A stretch of DNA of 7,700 bases from Clostridiaceae bacterium (GTDB lineage Bacteria > Bacillota > Clostridia > DSM-8532). Positions 6,908-7,700 of this stretch are shown here, in pieces. Under the pieces are notes generated by a model. That model did not search any database and had not been told where the DNA came from. It worked only from the letters and a program-made list of their open reading frames with translations. The stretch spans positions 1 through 7,700 of the forward strand of contig JANYKF010000008.1 in NCBI GenBank assembly GCA_025361665.1, read 5' to 3'. The position numbers and the translations under genes are program-made. Numbering within the stretch: position 1 is the first letter of the stretch; the number at the start of each line of letters is the position of its first letter.

Positions 6908-7054
6908 GCCATCAACTTTCAGCAAAGCCATCAACTTTCAGCAAAGCCATCAACTTTCAGCAAAGCCATCAACTTTCAGCAAAGCCATCAACTTTCAGCA
7001 AAGCCATCAACTTTCAGCACGGCCATCAACTTTCAGCAAAGCCATCAACTTTCA
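6908..7054 (+). repeat. 19-bp tandem repeat, 7.7 copies
   Basis: The unit GCCATCAACTTTCAGCAAA starts at 6908, 6927, 6946, 6965, 6984, 7003, 7022 and 7041; the last copy has 14 bases. All are identical except the copy at 7003, which ends CACG instead of CAAA. 19 is not a multiple of three and every frame through it is non-genic. The array starts 15 bases after the mutY stop and stops one base before the -35 of the HTH-gene promoter. It is direct head-to-tail with no spacers, so it is not a CRISPR. Each junction contains CTTTCAGCAAAG, a very small inverted repeat. Confidence 0.97.
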
Positions 7055-7055
7055 A

Positions 7056-7084
7056 TTTACCAATCCTCATTTCTGTGGTAGAAT
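7056..7084 (+). promoter_or_regulatory. Promoter of the HTH-like gene
   Basis: TTTACC at 7056-7061, a 17-bp spacer, then TAGAAT at 7079-7084 preceded by TGG (7076-7078), which makes an extended -10. Transcription should start near 7091, leaving a leader of about 80 bases before the ATG at 7173. The 19-bp array ends directly upstream. A TTGACA at 7092-7097 lies downstream and has no matching -10. Confidence 0.6.
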
Positions 7085-7172
7085 TGAATTATTGACATAT
7101 AACAATAACCACAGTGAGTCGTCATCTTGGGAACCGGACGCTTGCGCTTGGGTCAGGAAACGGAGAGCAGGA

Positions 7173-7592
7173 ATGGAAACAGTCAAACTGGTGGAAAAAC
7201 TGGAATCCTCCGATTCGATCGATCATTATCTTGATGCCTTCGGTGAATACTGCTCCGAAGCTTTTTCGTTCAGTGAATGTTTTCAGGAGTTGTTCGAAAA
7301 GAAGAAGCTCAAGAAAATGGAAGTTCTGGATCGGGCCCACATCGAGCGGGTGTATGGCCATGAAATTATCCGCGGCAAAAAGAATCCATCCAGGGACAAG
7401 GTGCTGCTGATGTCTTTCGGCATGCTTCTGACTGTGCCCGAAGCCCAGATGCTTCTCCGGCACAGCGGACACAGCCCCTTGACGCCGAAAGTCCGGCGTG
7501 ATGCCGTCATTCTCTTTGCCCTCGCGCATGGCGTCAATTGGTCGGACATGAATGAATTGCTGATGGACAATGATTTGCCTGAACTCGTCTGA
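7173..7592 (+). CDS. Putative helix-turn-helix (XRE-like) protein of unknown function
   Basis: A 139-aa protein with no signal peptide or membrane segment. From about residue 52 on, the pattern of short helices resembles lambda-repressor-like HTH proteins: HIERVYGHEIIRGKKNPSRD (56-75), LLMSFGMLLTVPEAQMLLRH (78-97), then RRDAVILFALAHGVNWSDMN (108-127) and a final NELL...DLPEL. From memory, small Bacillota proteins with RDK-L-L---L-L---E---LL---G--PL-P--RRDA-I-FAL-HG are often found beside Ser/Thr protein kinase genes; that link is recollection and no kinase lies in this window. The N-terminal 50 residues are acidic with a lysine-rich patch (43-49). The frame is open back to a TTG at 7092, but the ATG at 7173 has a Shine-Dalgarno (GGAGAG, 7162-7167), and the TTG falls at the predicted transcript start. 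DNA binding is inferred. Confidence 0.75.
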   Translation: METVKLVEKLESSDSIDHYLDAFGEYCSEAFSFSECFQELFEKKKLKKMEVLDRAHIERVYGHEIIRGKKNPSRDKVLLMSFGMLLTVPEAQMLLRHSGHSPLTPKVRRDAVILFALAHGVNWSDMNELLMDNDLPELV

Positions 7593-7647
7593 TCCCGCCT
7601 GAACAGATCTTGATGCTCAAGGCCGGTCCGAATAGGACTATGAAAAA

Positions 7648-7700
7648 TGATTCTGGTGTAAAAACTCACTTTTGTGAGTTTTTATGCAGGATGTCTCTGA
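7648..7700. repeat. Second copy of the multi-hairpin element (cut by window end)
   Basis: These 53 bases match 252-304 in the same orientation with one difference (G at 7693 for A at 297). The outer-stem left arm, all of H1 (7660-7683) and the left arm of H2 are present; the rest lies beyond the window. The change would let H2 gain a tenth G-C pair if the next base is C as in copy 1. It starts 55 bases after the stop of the HTH-like gene. Confidence 0.93.
7660..7683. terminator. Terminator-like hairpin after the HTH-like gene
   Basis: This is H1 of the second element copy: a 10-bp stem with A-tract and T-tract ends and a TTTT loop. It is the only intrinsic-terminator-like structure following the HTH-like gene, 67 bases after its stop, so it may end that transcript. 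Confidence 0.4.

Noticed and set aside
6908..7054. CRISPR array
   Set aside because: The 19-bp units are directly contiguous with no unique spacers, and no cas genes are present.
252..7700. Composite transposon or integrated island flanked by the two multi-hairpin elements
   Set aside because: The interval holds core housekeeping genes (rsfS, leuS, mutY) and no transposase, integrase or target-site duplication; a dispersed repeat is the simpler reading.

Overview
This window looks like chromosomal DNA from a moderately GC-rich bacterium. The Shine-Dalgarno sites are strong and of the AGGAGG type, the LeuRS is a short form without the leucine-specific domain (as in Bacillus), and the last gene resembles a small HTH-like protein I associate with Bacillota. 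I infer Bacillota, with Erysipelotrichia only a guess. There is no rRNA, tRNA, CRISPR array, transposase or phage gene.

Layout. Bases 1-40 (minus strand) hold the first codons of a rubredoxin-type gene cut by the window edge. Bases 41-251 are its upstream region. Bases 252-454 hold the most remarkable structure: seven back-to-back hairpins with almost no spacer, enclosed by a 12-bp outer stem. A TTG-started CPBP-family membrane protease (504-1727) follows. Its 3' end runs into a 49-bp tandem repeat (1708-1826), which abuts a promoter for a four-gene run: RlmI-like methyltransferase, ribosome silencing factor rsfS, leucyl-tRNA synthetase leuS and adenine DNA glycosylase mutY. Gaps in this run are 20 bp, 42 bp and a 4-bp ATGA overlap, so it reads as one operon of translation and DNA-repair housekeeping genes. 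After mutY a 19-bp tandem repeat (6908-7054) abuts a second promoter, for a 139-aa putative HTH protein (7173-7592). At 7648 a second copy of the multi-hairpin element begins in the same orientation and is cut by the window end.

Two themes stand out. First, the multi-hairpin element occurs twice, 7,396 bp apart, bracketing the protease-to-HTH block. Its visible second copy differs at one base, and that base would extend a stem. It looks like a dispersed, structure-conserved element (structured RNA or cruciform-forming DNA) that I do not recognise. Second, tandem repeats are unusually dense: five arrays with unrelated units (15, 18, 49, 33 and 19 bp). The three inside genes are multiples of three and keep frame; the two intergenic ones are not, and each ends in or next to a promoter. 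One coding array lies in an insertion inside leuS, an essential gene that rarely tolerates such additions.
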